Positions 34,896-43,712 of a stretch of DNA of 64,000 nucleotides are shown here, piece by piece. The notes under the pieces were generated by a model, which saw only the letters and a list, made by a program, of their open reading frames with translations, did not search any database and was not told where the DNA came from. The stretch's first letter is position 1. Each line of letters starts with the position of its first letter. A program made the position numbers and the translations under genes. Source of the DNA: Burkholderia sp. WP9 (lineage in GTDB: Bacteria > Pseudomonadota > Gammaproteobacteria > Burkholderiales > Burkholderiaceae); contig NZ_FNTG01000002.1 in the NCBI RefSeq assembly GCF_900104795.1, positions 2,046,001-2,110,000 on the forward strand. Reading direction: 5' to 3'.

Positions 34896-34940
34896 TTGAC
34901 TCGCTGCGCTAAGCTCACTATTGTCTGTGAATCGATTCAC
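34896..34940 (+). promoter_or_regulatory. Promoter and LacI operator 2, before the peptide ABC operon
   Basis: TTGACT (34896-34901), a 17-bp spacer and TATTGT (34919-34924) form a good sigma-70 promoter. GTGAATCGATTCAC (34927-34940) follows at once and covers the transcription start, a classical repressor position. Confidence 0.82.
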
Positions 34941-34985
34941 GAAAGACGCGGTGAGTTGCGCGGCATTGAAAAAGCAGAGGATTTC

Positions 34986-36551
34986 ATGACTTTCAGCAAC
35001 AGGCGACGCCAACTGCTCCGCGCGGGCGCCGCAAGCATTGCGGGGCTTTCCCTGCCGTTCGCGCTCGAAGGCCGGGTATTCGCGGCCGAAGCAGGGGTAC
35101 TGTCGGTTGCCATTCCGAGCAATCCGCAAACGCTCGATCCGCTCAACCAGCCGAATCACGACGTCATGGCGATCAACCAGTTGATCTTCGAGAATCTGGT
35201 CGGCATCGACGCACGCGGCCAGCGGGTGCCGCAACTGGCGCGCGCGTGGACGATTTCGCCTGACAAACTCACGTACACGTTCGATTTGCAGCGCGGCGTG
35301 AACTTTCAGAACGGCCAGCCTTTTACGTCGGCCGACGTGAAGTACAGCTTCGACTACGTGTTGAACCCCGCGAACAAGGCATTCCGCCGGCCGTTCTGGA
35401 CTGTGATCGACTCAGTCAGCGCACCGGACGCGCATACCGCCGTGATCCGCCTCAAGCGTCCCTACCGGCCATTGCTCGACTACATGTCGAAGTACATGGG
35501 CATTTTCCCAGTGGGCAGCCGTGAGCAACACCCGGCGGAATACTTCAAGCAGACGCCGATCGGAGTCGGCACGGGCCCGGCGATCTTCGTGCAGTCGAAG
35601 GCGAACGACTTCGTCGAACTGAAGCGCAATCCGGCTTACTGGGGTAAAGGCGAGCCGCATTGGGACAAGATCGTGTTTCGCATCATTCCGGAAGAGTCGT
35701 CACGGCTCGCGTCGCTGATGTCGAACCAGACGCAGATCATCAGTGCGCCGCCGGCCCAGACGTTTGCACAGATCCGCACGTCGGCGGGCCTCGCGGGCGA
35801 TAGCCGTCCCTCGCCGACCAGCCCGCTGATGATGTGCGTGAACAACCGCAAGGCGCCTTTCGACGATCTGGCGTTTCGCCGTGCCGTTTCGCTCGTGCTC
35901 GACCGCGCGAAGATCTGCCGTGATCTGTGCTACGGCGCAGTGAAGGCGAACAGCATGCCGTTTGCGCCGGCGTCGTCGTGGTACGACGCAGGCTCGGCGG
36001 GAAGTCTGGCATTCAATCTCGACCACGCGCGAGCGGCGTTGAAAAGCTCGAAATACGCGAGCGGCGCTTCGTTCGATTTGCTGTACGTGCAGCCTGCGTA
36101 TCTGATCGACACGTCGTCGACGGCGCTTTTCATTCAGGCGCAACTCGCGTCGCTGGGCGTCCGCGTCAATCTGCGTCCGCTCGATTTTGGGCAGATGATC
36201 TCGCAGGTGCTGGTCGGCAACCACGCAGCGGCGTTGACCGGATTCATCGCACCGCCAGAGCCGACTTACCTGCTCAACGCGCTGTTCCGCCCAACCGAGA
36301 GTCTGTGGAAAGCGAGCGGCTACGAAAGCGCAGAACTGCTGAAGCTGATCGACGACAGCTATCTGGTCGACGATCCTGCTGTGCTCAAGCCGATCCTCGC
36401 GAAGCTTCAACAAGTGCTGGCGCGTGACTGTCCGGCGGTCTGGATCGGTGCGCTGGAAGTGCAGAATTTGTGGCGCAGCAACGTGAAGGATTTCCAGGTG
36501 AACACCGGCTTCTCGCTGAAGCTCGACAACGTTTATCTGGCGAAGGTATGA
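34986..36551 (+). CDS. ABC transporter substrate-binding protein, peptide type (family 5)
   Basis: A 521-residue periplasmic protein with a twin-arginine-like signal (NRRRQLLRAG, cleavage likely after VFA at about 33). The mature sequence is typical of the DppA/OppA family: LDPLNQPNHDVMAINQLIFENL, TYTFDLQRGVNFQNGQPFTS and VELKRNPAYWGKG. Members bind di- and oligopeptides, but also opines, nickel and other small molecules. The start at 34986 was chosen because longer forms lack a signal peptide at the N-terminus. First gene of a five-gene transporter unit. The hyuAB and racemase genes in the same regulon suggest a cyclic amide or a peptide-like ligand. Confidence 0.92.
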   Translation: MTFSNRRRQLLRAGAASIAGLSLPFALEGRVFAAEAGVLSVAIPSNPQTLDPLNQPNHDVMAINQLIFENLVGIDARGQRVPQLARAWTISPDKLTYTFDLQRGVNFQNGQPFTSADVKYSFDYVLNPANKAFRRPFWTVIDSVSAPDAHTAVIRLKRPYRPLLDYMSKYMGIFPVGSREQHPAEYFKQTPIGVGTGPAIFVQSKANDFVELKRNPAYWGKGEPHWDKIVFRIIPEESSRLASLMSNQTQIISAPPAQTFAQIRTSAGLAGDSRPSPTSPLMMCVNNRKAPFDDLAFRRAVSLVLDRAKICRDLCYGAVKANSMPFAPASSWYDAGSAGSLAFNLDHARAALKSSKYASGASFDLLYVQPAYLIDTSSTALFIQAQLASLGVRVNLRPLDFGQMISQVLVGNHAAALTGFIAPPEPTYLLNALFRPTESLWKASGYESAELLKLIDDSYLVDDPAVLKPILAKLQQVLARDCPAVWIGALEVQNLWRSNVKDFQVNTGFSLKLDNVYLAKV

Positions 36552-36558
36552 GGTCGAT

Positions 36559-37494
36559 ATGAAAGCCGTTTCGAGGCTGTTTTCGTCCGTGCTCGTGCTA
36601 CTGGTGGTCAGCGCGCTGCTGTTCGCCATGTGCCGCGCGACACCCGTATCGCCCGCGCGTTTGACATTGGGTAGCGACGCCAGCGTCGAACAGGTCGCCG
36701 CGTTCAATCATCAGTATGGGCTCGACCGGCCGGTCGCCGCGCAGTACGGCACGTGGCTGAACGGTGCGCTCGCGCTCGATTTCGGCAAGTCCTACGTGAC
36801 CGGCAATCCGATCGGCCCGCAGATCGCCGATACGCTGCCGAATACCGTCGAGCTCGTCACGCTGTCGTTCATCTTCACGATTGTGGTGTCGATCGTGCTC
36901 GGCACCGTGGCGGCATTGAAAGAGAACAGCGGCACGGACCATCTGCTGCGTGCGGTGGCAATCGTAGGTCTATCCGTGCCGTCGTTCTGGCTGGGGCTGC
37001 TGCTGATCCGCTATGTCGCGCTGAAAACCGGGTGGTTTCCGGTAGGTGGTCTCACGCCCTGGTCGGACGGCGCGGCGACGCATCTGCTCGCGCTGGTGCT
37101 GCCCGTACTCACGATGTCGGTGTACTACGTCTCGGTGCTGAGCCGCCTGGTGCGGGCGAACATGGTCGACGCGCTCTCGCAGGATTACGTGCGAACCGCC
37201 AGGGCGCTCGGTTTGTCGCCGTCGCGTATTCGCCTCTATGCATTGAAGAACGCATTGCCGTCGCTCGTGAGCACGGCCGCGATGAGTTACGGCTACATGT
37301 TCGGCTGGGCATTGATCGTCGAACAGATCTTCAATTTGCCCGGCGTCTCGCGCGCGTTGCTCACGGCGATCTTCCAGCGTGACTATCCGACCGTGCAGGC
37401 CATCGTGCTCGTCATCACCACGATCTTCATCGCGTCGAACACGTGCGCCGACGTCCTGCATGGTTATCTCGATCCGAAGGCGAATAGAACATGA
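36559..37494 (+). CDS. ABC transporter permease, peptide type (DppB-like)
   Basis: A 311-residue inner-membrane protein with six predicted segments. It shows the family's N-terminal block ASVEQVAAFNHQYGLDRPVAAQYGTWL and the ATPase-contact loop VRTARALGLSPSRIRLYALKNALPS. It lies 7 bp after the binding protein and overlaps the next permease by ATGA. Confidence 0.93.
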   Translation: MKAVSRLFSSVLVLLVVSALLFAMCRATPVSPARLTLGSDASVEQVAAFNHQYGLDRPVAAQYGTWLNGALALDFGKSYVTGNPIGPQIADTLPNTVELVTLSFIFTIVVSIVLGTVAALKENSGTDHLLRAVAIVGLSVPSFWLGLLLIRYVALKTGWFPVGGLTPWSDGAATHLLALVLPVLTMSVYYVSVLSRLVRANMVDALSQDYVRTARALGLSPSRIRLYALKNALPSLVSTAAMSYGYMFGWALIVEQIFNLPGVSRALLTAIFQRDYPTVQAIVLVITTIFIASNTCADVLHGYLDPKANRT

Positions 37495-38462
37495 TGGCTG
37501 ATTCATCTCTACCCAACGTGCAACGCAAGCCGCATGTTATCGGCGCCTGGCTCGCATCGGCTGGCCGGCTGCTGCGCGCGCTGATGCATGAACCGGCCGG
37601 TGCGATCGGTCTCGTGACGATCGTGCTGCTGGGCGTGATTGCCGTGTGCGCACCGTGGCTGCCCTTGAAGAATCCGCTGCAGCTCTATATCGAACATCGT
37701 CTGGAGGCGCCGAGTGCGGCGTTCTGGCTCGGCACCGACCAGGTGGGCCGTGACATTCTGAGCCGCACGATCTGGGGCGCTCGCGCGTCGCTGTCGATAG
37801 GACTCTGCGCGGTTGCGATCGGCCTCGTGCTGGGTACGGGCATTGGGTTAGTGGCCGGTTACAAGGCCGGCTCCTGGCTCGACGAAACGCTGATGAAAGT
37901 GATGGAAGTGCTCGCGTCGATTCCGCTGTTGATCTGGGCGATCGCGCTCGTCGGCATTACCGGCACTGATACGCTGCATATCGGCTTTTTCGCTATTTCG
38001 AACGAGACCAAGCTCGTGTTGCTGATCGGCGTGCTCTACGCGCCGGGTCTTGCGCGGCTTACCCATAGTCTCGCCAAGGCCGAGTCGCAAGCGGAGTATG
38101 TCGCGGCGCGGGTTCTGCAAGGCGCGAGCGGCGCGCGCATCATGTTGTCCGATGTGCTGCCCAACATCATCTCGCCCGTGCTGATCCAGGCGTCGCTGCT
38201 GCTCGGCGTGACGATCATCGTGGAGGCGTCGCTCAGTTTCATCGGACTCGGTGTGCAGCCGCCTACGCCGAGCTGGGGCGCGATGCTTTCCGATGCACGC
38301 GCACTGATTTTCACCGACAACTGGTGGGTGTCGGTGTTCCCGGGCGCAGCGGTGTTCGTCAGCGTGCTTGCCTTCAATCTGTTCGGCGACTCGATGCGCA
38401 CTATTCTCGATCCGCGGCGGCGCAATGCGCGTGCGGCGAACCTGACGGGAGCGTCGCTATGA
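37491..38462 (+). CDS. ABC transporter permease, peptide type (DppC-like)
   Basis: A 323-residue partner permease. FWLGTDQVGRDILSRTIWGARASL is the conserved block at the start of the DppC core, and YVAARVLQGASGARIMLSDVLPNI is the ATPase-contact loop. A cytoplasmic N-terminal stretch of about 30 residues precedes the first membrane segment, as usual. It overlaps both neighbouring genes by ATGA. Confidence 0.93.
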   Translation: MMADSSLPNVQRKPHVIGAWLASAGRLLRALMHEPAGAIGLVTIVLLGVIAVCAPWLPLKNPLQLYIEHRLEAPSAAFWLGTDQVGRDILSRTIWGARASLSIGLCAVAIGLVLGTGIGLVAGYKAGSWLDETLMKVMEVLASIPLLIWAIALVGITGTDTLHIGFFAISNETKLVLLIGVLYAPGLARLTHSLAKAESQAEYVAARVLQGASGARIMLSDVLPNIISPVLIQASLLLGVTIIVEASLSFIGLGVQPPTPSWGAMLSDARALIFTDNWWVSVFPGAAVFVSVLAFNLFGDSMRTILDPRRRNARAANLTGASL

Positions 38463-39301
38463 ACGAAGCGCTGCTGTCGATTGAAAACCTGCACGTCACG
38501 TTCGGTTCGGGCAAGACGCAGACCGAAGTGTTGCATGGGCTCGATTTGCAAGTGGGACGTGGCGAGGCAGTCGGGCTCGTCGGCGAATCGGGTTCGGGCA
38601 AGAGCGTTGCTTCGCTGGCGGTGCTCGGCCTGCTTGGCAACGCTGGCCGTATCAGCGGCGGGCGTATCGTGCTCGACGGCGAAGATCTGGGCCGTGCATC
38701 GGAGGCGCGCATGCGCGCATTGCGCGGACGGCGCATCTCCATGATCTTTCAGGATCCGGCTACGGCGCTCAATCCCGCCTTCACGATCGGCGCGCAACTC
38801 GCCGACGTGGTCCGCGCCCACCGTCCACTGCGCGGCCGTGCGATCCGCAACGAAGTGCATGCCGTGCTCGCACGCGTCGGCTTCAAAGATCCACGCACCA
38901 CGGCGCGGGCGTATCCGCACGAACTGAGCGGCGGCATGAAGCAACGCGCGATGATCGCCGCCGCGATTGTCTGCGAACCGGCGCTGCTGCTCGCGGACGA
39001 ACCCACCACCGCGCTCGACGTGACCGTGCAGGCGCAGATCGTCGAATTGTTGAGAACGCTGGTGGACGAAATGGATCTCGGCCTCGTGTTCATCACGCAC
39101 AACCTCGACCTGATGGCCGAATTGTGTTCACGCGCCGTCGTGCTGAAACAGGGGTACGTGGTCGAAGCCGGCCCGGTGGAAGACATCTTTCTGCGGCCTT
39201 CGCACGAATACACGCGGCATCTGATCGCGAGCATTCCGCGTTTGCCGGCTACGCGTGCTGCCGGCCGTCATCAACCTGAGGAGACGCGTAATGTCCGCTA
39301 A
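38459..39301 (+). CDS. ABC transporter ATP-binding protein, peptide type (DppD-like)
   Basis: A 280-residue ATPase: Walker A GESGSGKSV, signature LSGGMKQRAMIAAAI, Walker B LLLADEPTTALD and switch ITHNLDLMAELC. It is shorter than typical DppD/OppD (about 325 residues) because the C-terminal cysteine-rich extension that binds an iron-sulfur cluster in several homologues is missing; it stops soon after YTRHLIASIPRL. Overlaps the DppC gene by ATGA and the next ATPase by 11 bp. Confidence 0.9.
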   Translation: MNEALLSIENLHVTFGSGKTQTEVLHGLDLQVGRGEAVGLVGESGSGKSVASLAVLGLLGNAGRISGGRIVLDGEDLGRASEARMRALRGRRISMIFQDPATALNPAFTIGAQLADVVRAHRPLRGRAIRNEVHAVLARVGFKDPRTTARAYPHELSGGMKQRAMIAAAIVCEPALLLADEPTTALDVTVQAQIVELLRTLVDEMDLGLVFITHNLDLMAELCSRAVVLKQGYVVEAGPVEDIFLRPSHEYTRHLIASIPRLPATRAAGRHQPEETRNVR

Positions 39302-40160
39302 CGTGCCGAACGGCATTCAGGCCGCTCAGGCCGCTCATGCCGCTCATGCCGCTCATGCCGCGCAGCCGATCTTCGCGCTGCAGGAGGTCGGCAAGTCCTA
39401 TGCGCTGGCGCGCTCGCCGCTGGAGCGCATGTTCAACCGGCGCCGCTTCCATGCCGTGTCGGGCGTGAGTCTGGAAGTGGCGAAGGGCGATGCGCTCGCA
39501 ATTGTCGGCGAAAGCGGCAGCGGCAAATCGACTGTCGCGCGCATGATGGTCGGCCTCACCGCGCCGACGGCCGGCTCGATCCGTTTCAGGGGCGATGCAT
39601 TGAACACGATGACGCGCTCGCAGAACGCCACGTTCCGCCAGCGCGTGCAGATGGTGTTCCAGAGCACGACGAACTCGCTGAACCCGCGCAAGACGATCGC
39701 CACGACGCTCGCGGAAGCGATCGGCAACGACGGCGTGCCGGTGCGCCAGTTGCTCGACATGGTGCGGCTGCCTGCATTCGTGCTGGCGCGCTATCCGCAT
39801 CAGCTGTCGGGCGGTCAGCGCCAGCGCGTGGGTATTGCAAGGGCGCTCGCGCGCCGTCCGGAACTGGTCGTTGCCGATGAACCGACTTCCGCGCTCGACG
39901 TATCGATCCAGGCGGAGATCATTCGCCTGTTGCGCGATCTTCATCAAAGCGCCGGTGTCTCGCTGGTCGTGATCAGCCACGATCTGGCGCTGGTTGGCGA
40001 GCTGTGTCAGCGGGTGGTGGTGATGCGGGAAGGGCGCGTGGTGGAAGCGGGAGCCGTGGATCAGGTGCTGTTCGAACCACGCGAGCGCTACACGAGGGAG
40101 TTGCTGGCTGCGATCCCGAAAGGCATCGGCCGGCACACCATAGGGGTGGGACCACAGTAA
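39291..40160 (+). CDS. ABC transporter ATP-binding protein, peptide type (DppF-like)
   Basis: A 289-residue ATPase: Walker A GESGSGKST, signature LSGGQRQRVGIARAL, Walker B LVVADEPTSALD and switch ISHDLALVGELC. Near the N-terminus it has an unusual low-complexity run (AAQAAHAAHAAHAAQ) coded by a 9-bp tandem repeat, which is not part of the ATPase fold. It ends the transporter unit; the porin behind operator 3 starts 189 bp further on. Confidence 0.91.
   Translation: MSANVPNGIQAAQAAHAAHAAHAAQPIFALQEVGKSYALARSPLERMFNRRRFHAVSGVSLEVAKGDALAIVGESGSGKSTVARMMVGLTAPTAGSIRFRGDALNTMTRSQNATFRQRVQMVFQSTTNSLNPRKTIATTLAEAIGNDGVPVRQLLDMVRLPAFVLARYPHQLSGGQRQRVGIARALARRPELVVADEPTSALDVSIQAEIIRLLRDLHQSAGVSLVVISHDLALVGELCQRVVVMREGRVVEAGAVDQVLFEPRERYTRELLAAIPKGIGRHTIGVGPQ
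39321..39365 (+). repeat. 9-bp tandem repeat inside the DppF-like gene
   Basis: Five consecutive 9-bp units, GCCGCTCAG, three identical GCCGCTCAT, and GCCGCGCAG, encode Ala-Ala-Gln/His repeats. Because the unit is a multiple of three, slippage would change length without frameshift. Confidence 0.85.
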
Positions 40161-40272
40161 GTGGTAAAGCACTAACGCTGGTCGACACAGGAGAGGCGGT
40201 CCGAGCAGTAGAAAAGAAGATCCGGGTCAAGCAGTGAGCCGGCCCACCTTAGGATATTTTTTTGAACCTTTG

Positions 40273-40286
40273 GTGAATCGATTCAC
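40273..40286 (+). promoter_or_regulatory. LacI operator 3, before the porin-hyuAB-racemase unit
   Basis: Third perfect copy of GTGAATCGATTCAC. A -10-like TATTAT lies at 40291-40296, so the operator falls between the -35 and -10 positions and would block polymerase. Confidence 0.8.
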
Positions 40287-40349
40287 TTGCTATTATCAAT
40301 CGATCGCTAGCCGACCGGGGTGTCGCGATTCCTTGTTTGGAGAAGAGCG

Positions 40350-41519
40350 GTGAAGGAAAAGTTATTCATCATGGCGGCTTTGATGGGCGGGAGCGGTCTC
40401 GTTCATGCGCAGAGTTCGGTCACGCTGTACGGGATCATCAACGAGGCAATCACCTACTCGTCGAATCAGGGTGGCCACAGCGCGGTGCAACTCACCGGCA
40501 ACGGCGAGTACGGCAGCCGCTGGGGACTGCGGGGCGCCGAAGACCTCGGCGGCGGCACCAAGGCGATCTTCACGCTCGAGAGCGGCTTCAATCCGGTCAA
40601 CGGTGCGCTTGGTCAGAACAACCGCATGTTCGGCCGCCAGGCTTTCGTGGGTTTCTCGAATACGAACTACGGCACGCTGACCTTCGGCCGCCAGTACGAC
40701 GCGATCGTCGGCACCTTGCAGACCATGACGTCCAACGGCGCGTGGGGAGGAGTGATGTTTTCGCACCCGTACGACAACGACAATACCGACGACTTTCTGC
40801 GCGTCAATAACTCGATCAAATACGTCTCGCCGAATCTGAAGGGCTTCACCGGTACGGCCATGTACGCATTCAGCAACGCGCCCGGCGCCTTTGCGAACAA
40901 CCGCATGTGGTCGGTGGGCGGCATCTATTCGCAGGGTGCGTTTTCTATCGCGGCGGCCTATTCGCTCTACAACGAACCGGGCGTGAACACCACCGCGAAT
41001 GTGAACACCAACGGTGCGATCACTTGTTGCGATGCGCCGATCACGTCCAAACGCGAGCAGATTGCGGGCATCGGCGCGTCGTATGTGATCGGACCGGCCA
41101 AGCTGAGCCTGATGTACAGCAACGCGATCTACAACAACGTGGGCACGACGCTGACGAGCGGCATCAACTATCGCTTCAACAACTATGAAGCGAATGCGCG
41201 CTTCACGATCGATCCAACGCTGTTCTTCGGCATGGCCTACACGTACACGAGCGACAACATCACCGGCGGACCGGGCGGTCCTACGCAGGTGCACTGGCAT
41301 CAGGTCAATCTGCTGGTCGACAAGTTCCTCTCCAAGCGGACCTCCATCTACACCGAGGTGATTTATTTGCGCGCGGCCGGCGGCGGTTTTCCGCGACCTA
41401 CGGGCGGACCATTGCCCGCGACCTCGAACGGTCTGCTCGCCTCGCAGATTCAGACCATGTTGCCTTCTTCGGGACAGAACCAGGCCGTGTTCAGCCTGGG
41501 ACTCGTTCACAAGTTCTAG
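40350..41519 (+). CDS. Gram-negative porin (OmpC-like trimeric type)
   Basis: A 389-residue outer-membrane porin of the Burkholderia/Neisseria type. Signal peptide at 1-20 (cleavage VHA-QSS), mature start QSSVTLYGIINEA, the conserved SRWGLRGAEDLGGG block and a terminal phenylalanine (FSLGLVHKF) needed for outer-membrane assembly. The GTG at 40350 with GGAGAAGAG before it gives a proper signal peptide; an in-frame GTG at 40320 does not. It sits behind operator 3 with hyuA, so it is likely the entry pore for the regulon's substrate. Confidence 0.92.
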   Translation: MKEKLFIMAALMGGSGLVHAQSSVTLYGIINEAITYSSNQGGHSAVQLTGNGEYGSRWGLRGAEDLGGGTKAIFTLESGFNPVNGALGQNNRMFGRQAFVGFSNTNYGTLTFGRQYDAIVGTLQTMTSNGAWGGVMFSHPYDNDNTDDFLRVNNSIKYVSPNLKGFTGTAMYAFSNAPGAFANNRMWSVGGIYSQGAFSIAAAYSLYNEPGVNTTANVNTNGAITCCDAPITSKREQIAGIGASYVIGPAKLSLMYSNAIYNNVGTTLTSGINYRFNNYEANARFTIDPTLFFGMAYTYTSDNITGGPGGPTQVHWHQVNLLVDKFLSKRTSIYTEVIYLRAAGGGFPRPTGGPLPATSNGLLASQIQTMLPSSGQNQAVFSLGLVHKF

Positions 41520-41534
41520 CAGCACTGCATTGAC

Positions 41535-41563
41535 CGGCGCAAACCCGCCAAGCGTTTGCGCCG
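41535..41563 (+). terminator. Hairpin between porin and hyuA, possible attenuator
   Basis: A perfect 10-bp stem, CGGCGCAAAC / GTTTGCGCCG, with a 9-base loop, 16 bases after the porin stop and 26 before hyuA. No T-run follows. Partial termination here would let the porin be made in excess over the downstream enzymes. Confidence 0.55.
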
Positions 41564-41588
41564 CATCGACTAACAAGCAAGGTGTGTA

Positions 41589-43712
41589 ATGACTGAAAGA
41601 CTTTACCGGGCCGGTGTCGATATCGGCGGGACCTTCACCGATATCGTCGTGATCGGCGATGACGGCGTGATTCATACCAGGAAGGTTTCGTCCACGCCGC
41701 AGGACTACGGCATTGCGATCGTCGCGGGTGTGCAGGCGCTGCTCGCCTCGCTCGATGCGCAACCGTGCCAGATAACCGAACTGGTTCATGCAACCACCGT
41801 CGCCACCAATACGGTGCTCGAAGGCAAAGGCGCGCGCACGGCGCTGATCACTACACGCGGTTTTCGCGACGTGGTCGAGATCGGCCGCCTGCGGGTGCCG
41901 ATGCTTTACAACCTCGCGTATCAGAAACCGGAGCCGCTCGTGAAACGCCGGCACCGTTACGAGGTGGACGAACGCCTGCTCGCCGATGGTTCGGTCGACA
42001 CGCCGCTCGACGATGCGCAAGTGCTGGAAATTGCGCAACGTATCGCCGACGAGAAAATCGAAGCGGTCGCGATCAGCCTGATTCATGCGTATGCGAATCC
42101 GGAACACGAGATCCGCATTCGCGATCTGTTGCGCAGTGTGCTGGGCGACTCCGTCTATCTGACCTGCTCGCATGAAATCCTGCCGGAAATCCGCGAATAC
42201 GAACGCACCAGCACGACCGTCGTCAACGCGTATCTCGGGCCCGTGGTGGTGAGCTATCTGCATTCGCTGATCGACAAGCTGCGCGGCATCGGCATGACCG
42301 GCCCGGTGCAGATCATGCATTCGAACGGCGGCGTGATGAGCGCGGCCATGGTCATGCAGAAGCCGGCCACGATCATCGAGTCCGGGCCGGCGGCCGGTGT
42401 GATCGCGGGCGCTTCGGTCGCCGGCGCGTCGGGTTACGTCGATTGCATCACGGTGGACATGGGCGGCACCACGGCGAAGGCGGCCATCATCGAGAAGGGT
42501 GAGCCGGCGCGCACTACCGAGTACGAGGTGGGTGCGGGCATCAACGTCAGCAGCAAGCTCGTGAAGGGTGGCGGCCACGCGGTGAAGCTGCCGTTCATCG
42601 ACGTCTCGGAGATCGGCGCGGGCGGCGGCAGTCTGGTGCGTATCGACGCGGGCGGGCTCGTCAAGGTCGGCCCCGATTCGGCGGGTTCGGTGCCCGGCCC
42701 CGTCTGCTATGACGCGGGCGGCACGATTCCGACGCTGACCGACGCCGTGCTGACGCTCGGCTATCTGAATCCGGCGTTCCTTGCCGGCGGCGAGTTGCGC
42801 ATCAATCAGCAAAAGTCGCTCGACGCAATGCGCACGCAGATCGCCGAGCCCACGCACACGGATCTGTACGAAGCCGCGTATGGCGTGTTCTCGATCGCGG
42901 CCTCTACGATGACGCGCGCGGTGAAAGCCGTATCGACGTATCGCGGCCGCGATCCGCGCGAATTCGCGCTCTTCGCGTTCGGCGGCAACGGGCCGGTCAT
43001 CGTCCATGCGATCGCCGAACTGCTCGACATGAAGACGGTGATCGTGCCGCCGAGCCCCGGCGTGTTCAGCGCGCTCGGTCTGCTGTTCTCGTCGACCCAA
43101 CACGAGTTCATGCAGACGATGTTCTGCCGCCTCGATCACTCCGCCGCGATGCAATTGGGCAACGCGCTCGAAGACCTCGTAGCGCGCGCCACGGCGGACA
43201 TGACGGCCGAGGGCAATGCCTTCGCCGATATCGCTGTGACGTGCGCGCTGGATTTGCGCTACACGGGCCAGGCTTACGAGCTGACTGTGCCGATCGAATG
43301 GCGTGCCGGCGAACCGCTCGACATTGCGCCGATTGCCGCCGCGTTTCATTCGGAACACGAACGCACTTACGGCCACGCGTCCGCAGACGAGGTTATCGAA
43401 CTCGTCAATCTGCGCGCGGTCGGTTCGCTGCGCTCGCAGAAAGACCGCGCCTACGACGCGCAACGCGCCGGCGGCAGTCGCGCGAATTCGCCGGCTGCGC
43501 GCGCGCCGGTGCGGCGCCGGGCGTATTTCGGCAAGACGCACGGCTTCATCGACACCCCGGTGATCTCGCGGGCCGATCTGCGCGCCGCGCCGATGACCGG
43601 CCCGTTGATCGTCGAAGAGTACGACTCGACTTGCGTCGTGCCGCCGAACGCCGGCGCGCGCGTCGATGCCCACGAAAACATCGTCATCACGTTTCTGGAG
43701 CAATCCGCATGA
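41589..43712 (+). CDS. hyuA: Hydantoinase/oxoprolinase subunit A (ATP-dependent)
   Basis: A 707-residue HyuA. The actin-like ATP-binding fold opens with AGVDIGGTFTDIVVIGDDG (8-26) and continues with VHATTVATNTVLEGKGARTA, the substrate-side HSNGGVMS block, VDMGGTTAK and FGGNGPVI. With HyuB it uses ATP to open a cyclic amide: hydantoin, N-methylhydantoin or 5-oxoproline. The acetone carboxylase beta subunit is a more distant relative. It overlaps hyuB by ATGA. Behind operator 3, downstream of the porin. Confidence 0.9.
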   Translation: MTERLYRAGVDIGGTFTDIVVIGDDGVIHTRKVSSTPQDYGIAIVAGVQALLASLDAQPCQITELVHATTVATNTVLEGKGARTALITTRGFRDVVEIGRLRVPMLYNLAYQKPEPLVKRRHRYEVDERLLADGSVDTPLDDAQVLEIAQRIADEKIEAVAISLIHAYANPEHEIRIRDLLRSVLGDSVYLTCSHEILPEIREYERTSTTVVNAYLGPVVVSYLHSLIDKLRGIGMTGPVQIMHSNGGVMSAAMVMQKPATIIESGPAAGVIAGASVAGASGYVDCITVDMGGTTAKAAIIEKGEPARTTEYEVGAGINVSSKLVKGGGHAVKLPFIDVSEIGAGGGSLVRIDAGGLVKVGPDSAGSVPGPVCYDAGGTIPTLTDAVLTLGYLNPAFLAGGELRINQQKSLDAMRTQIAEPTHTDLYEAAYGVFSIAASTMTRAVKAVSTYRGRDPREFALFAFGGNGPVIVHAIAELLDMKTVIVPPSPGVFSALGLLFSSTQHEFMQTMFCRLDHSAAMQLGNALEDLVARATADMTAEGNAFADIAVTCALDLRYTGQAYELTVPIEWRAGEPLDIAPIAAAFHSEHERTYGHASADEVIELVNLRAVGSLRSQKDRAYDAQRAGGSRANSPAARAPVRRRAYFGKTHGFIDTPVISRADLRAAPMTGPLIVEEYDSTCVVPPNAGARVDAHENIVITFLEQSA

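Noticed and set aside
39321..39365. Short direct repeats considered as a CRISPR-like array
   Set aside because: Units are 9 bp, contiguous without spacers and inside a coding frame.
40362..43703. 1113-codon open frame on the minus strand
   Set aside because: It lies antisense across the porin and hyuA, both of which have clear motifs, signal peptide and family length. The translation is rich in Arg, His and Asp with no recognisable domain, as expected from the complement of GC-rich codons.
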